From assembly GCA_003427395.1 (NCBI GenBank), contig BFEA01000644.1, forward strand, positions 266,334 to 286,838: a stretch of 20,505 bases of DNA, in the 5' to 3' direction. The DNA comes from Chara braunii (taxonomy: Eukaryota; Streptophyta; Charophyceae; Charales; Characeae). The notes beneath the pieces were generated by a model. The model was not told the origin of the DNA, did not search any database, and was given only the letters and a program-made list of their open reading frames with translations. A program made the position numbers and the translations under genes. Shown piece by piece: positions 18,993 to 20,505 of the stretch (positions are counted from its first letter, which is position 1; each line of letters starts with the position of its first letter).

Positions 18993-19327
18993 TAGGCCGG
19001 CATACTCTCCTCCACTCTTTTCTCCCTTTTTGTCTCATTCTCCCTCCATTTTCTCTCATTTTTCTTTCTTTTTCTTTTATTTCAGTTATGACAAGTGTCA
19101 AACTGCTGTGCACCCTCTTTCTAGGCCCTAAGGCCTCATTCAAGGCCAGGTTCATAACTGTTACTTGGCCGGTACATCTCGGATTCCAACAATGGCACCC
19201 CCATGCTCCGAGAGGGCTCCACTTTGCTCCCGTTTGCCCAATTTTGAGCCCCTTTTGCTCCGATTTTCTAAGGACAGCCTTTCTCTCATGTTGAGCCTCT
19301 TGAGGCTCTATTTTCTCATGCCTAGCT

Positions 19328-19347
19328 AGTCCGAGATATCTCGGACT
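19328..19347. repeat. Perfect 20-bp palindrome
   Basis: AGTCCGAGATATCTCGGACT is identical to its reverse complement, with no spacer. Confidence 0.95.
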
Positions 19348-19943
19348 GCTGGGAAGCCCTCCCGACACTATTATTTTGCTTTCTCCTCTCCCCATGGCCC
19401 CCATTAGTGCTTGCACTAGTGGTGCTAATATTTTCCATCGTCTAGATCCTTGATCTCGACGGTGCCGTTTGTTTGCACAAATATTCCTTGTGCTTGCTCA
19501 TGGTCCCCTTGGGACATCCCAAGTCCCCGCCACTCTCTTCCATACTAGTTCCATTTTCTTGTCCCACCGGCGGTCCCGCCGGCGCATGTCCCGTTTTTCG
19601 ATTTTTATTATTTAGACCTATTTGGGCCCCGGCAACATTCCGGATGGTGTCCCATTTTTATTTTTGGGGTCCCTTGTCCTTGGTGGTCCCATCATCTCTA
19701 CATGTGTGCCGATTTTTCTAGGTCGTGAGATCTCATCTCACGGTTGCCGTTTACCATTTTTACTTGCCCCATGCCGAAATTGCTCCTTTCTAGCCTTCCG
19801 GGCTTGCCGTGGCTCATTTTCCCTTAGCCTAGGCATCCCCATGCTGTCCATTGCAACTCGGACTGCAATGGGGGTCAATTCCCTAGCCTCAATGCCCCAC
19901 AACTAGCCCNTACTCAAAAGAAGAAGAAACGGCCAACTCCCAA

Positions 19944-19977
19944 GTGCATCCGGACTTGATTTTGGCTCCGGATGCAC
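19944..19977. repeat. Perfect 11-bp inverted repeat, 12-nt loop
   Basis: GTGCATCCGGA (19944-19954) and TCCGGATGCAC (19967-19977) flank a 12-nt loop. Confidence 0.93.
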
Positions 19978-20034
19978 CTAAAACATGTGTTTCTCCTCAT
20001 GCATACAATCTGTTTTATTCCGGTTGCATGGGGC

Positions 20035-20080
20035 CTTGATTTTCTTTGATTTTCTCTGCAAAAATCAAAGAAAATCCAAG
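20035..20080. repeat. 19-bp inverted repeat with one bulge, 7-nt loop
   Basis: The arms at 20038-20053 and 20061-20076 are perfect over 16 bp (GATTTTCTTTGATTTT and its complement) around CTCTGCA. Alternatively, CTTG/CAAG extends a 15-bp core to 19 bp with one bulged C. This is the longest stem in the window. Confidence 0.94.
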
Positions 20081-20160
20081 TCCTTTGTAACTGCCATATT
20101 CCATAATGAATCTGGTAACGGACGAATCTCCCCAAGTGGTCGTTTTTTACCGTTAAGGCC

Positions 20161-20222
20161 TTTTTCTCTTTTCTTTTCTTTTCTTTTTTTTTCTTTTTCT
20201 TTTCTTTTCTTTTCCTCCTTTC
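20161..20222. repeat. Pyrimidine (CTTTT) tract
   Basis: About 60 bp of T with regular C, mostly TTTTC units, giving the Phe/Ser or Lys/Glu frames seen on the two strands. Confidence 0.9.
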
Positions 20223-20227
20223 TTGGA

Positions 20228-20269
20228 CAGTAGGGACCTGCCAGTCCCTACTTGTGGCAGTCCCTACTG
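20228..20269. repeat. Inverted repeat with alternative pairing
   Basis: CAGTAGGGAC (20228-20237) can pair over 10 bp with GTCCCTACTG (20260-20269), or over 8 bp with the nearer GTCCCTAC at 20244-20251. The downstream arm is thus present twice. Confidence 0.88.
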
Positions 20270-20426
20270 ACGGCCAACTCACTCACTCTCTCTCACATTT
20301 TTTGTTTTATTCTCCCACATTTTCTTTTCTTTTCTCTCTATTTTTCTAGCATGCCAAGTGTTACGTGGCCGTTAAGGCCCTTTTCTAGCCTCTTCCTCTT
20401 AGTTTTGGCCCTTCTTAAGCCCAAAG

Positions 20427-20452
20427 TGCAGTCCGTTATATCTCGGACTGCA
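20427..20452. repeat. Perfect 9-bp inverted repeat carrying the CTCGGACTGC motif
   Basis: TGCAGTCCG and CGGACTGCA flank TTATATCT. The downstream arm is the recurrent CGGACTGC element. Confidence 0.9.
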
Positions 20453-20505
20453 ATAATGGCCTTCTCATGCCCATGGGAGCTTCCCTTCACTCCTATTTTC
20501 CTCCC

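Larger units (their letters stand above)
18181..20505. repeat. Hairpin-rich region with dispersed short inverted repeats
   Basis: No gene is supported; short frames on both strands lack protein character. Instead perfect or near-perfect inverted repeats occur every 50-200 bp, separated by TTTTCT-rich tracts. Besides those entered separately, examples are 18343-18365, 18411-18441, 18651-18683, 18786-18814, 19293-19308 (GAGCCTC-TT-GAGGCTC), 19475-19493, 19567-19582 (CCGGCGG-TC-CCGCCGG), 19734-19752 and 19848-19871. The motif CTCGGAYTGC appears at 18361, 19340, 19857 and 20442, with relatives at 18916 and 19178, usually as part of a stem. Confidence 0.8.

Overview
The window looks like a gene-poor, repeat-dominated stretch of a eukaryotic nuclear genome. 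The reasons are a decayed Ty3/gypsy-type LTR retrotransposon, three adjoining satellite arrays with a 91-92 bp period, long GA and AAG tracts, and no host gene that I can recognise. The lineage cannot be fixed from the sequence: a land plant or other streptophyte is my best guess, and a fungus is possible. There are no bacterial-style operons and no complete tRNA or rRNA gene. Scattered single N calls (about 7650-8580 and 14568-15669) fall mostly inside tandem repeats.

Layout, left part. 1-6145 is one retrotransposon coding frame, gag - protease - reverse transcriptase - RNase H - integrase, originally all in the same forward frame. It is now broken by six in-frame stops and about three frameshifts, but the catalytic residues of RT, RNase H and integrase are still readable. 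6235-6253 is a purine tract with 14 G, followed at 6255 by TGTTG, a plausible start of the 3' LTR. 6255-9125 is very GC-rich DNA built of successive degenerate minisatellites (periods near 94, 38, 51, 50 and 16-18 bp) with one TATA box at 6950. 9571-10663 holds minus-strand reading frames unrelated to the polyprotein; the main one has 251 amino-acid codons in one frame, interrupted by a single TAG. 10664-13490 has no supportable gene.

Layout, right part. 13494-13676 is a GA-rich tract. 13743-17520 is satellite DNA in three arrays: about 11 copies of a 92-bp unit (some 82 bp), 22 copies of a 91-bp unit, and 8 diverged 91-bp units that mostly alternate as A/B dimers of about 182 bp. 17522-17750 is an AAG purine tract and 17751-18180 is C/T-rich. 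From 18181 to the end there is an exceptional density of short, nearly perfect inverted repeats (stems of 7-19 bp). Many have unrelated arm sequences and several share a CTCGGAYTGC motif.

How it fits together. The retrotransposon can no longer make its full polyprotein. The minus-strand frame lies beyond the polyprotein, a position reminiscent of antisense extra ORFs known in some plant Ty3/gypsy elements, but it could equally belong to another element or a decayed host gene. The two most unusual parts are that antisense frame and the hairpin field at 18.2-20.5 kb.
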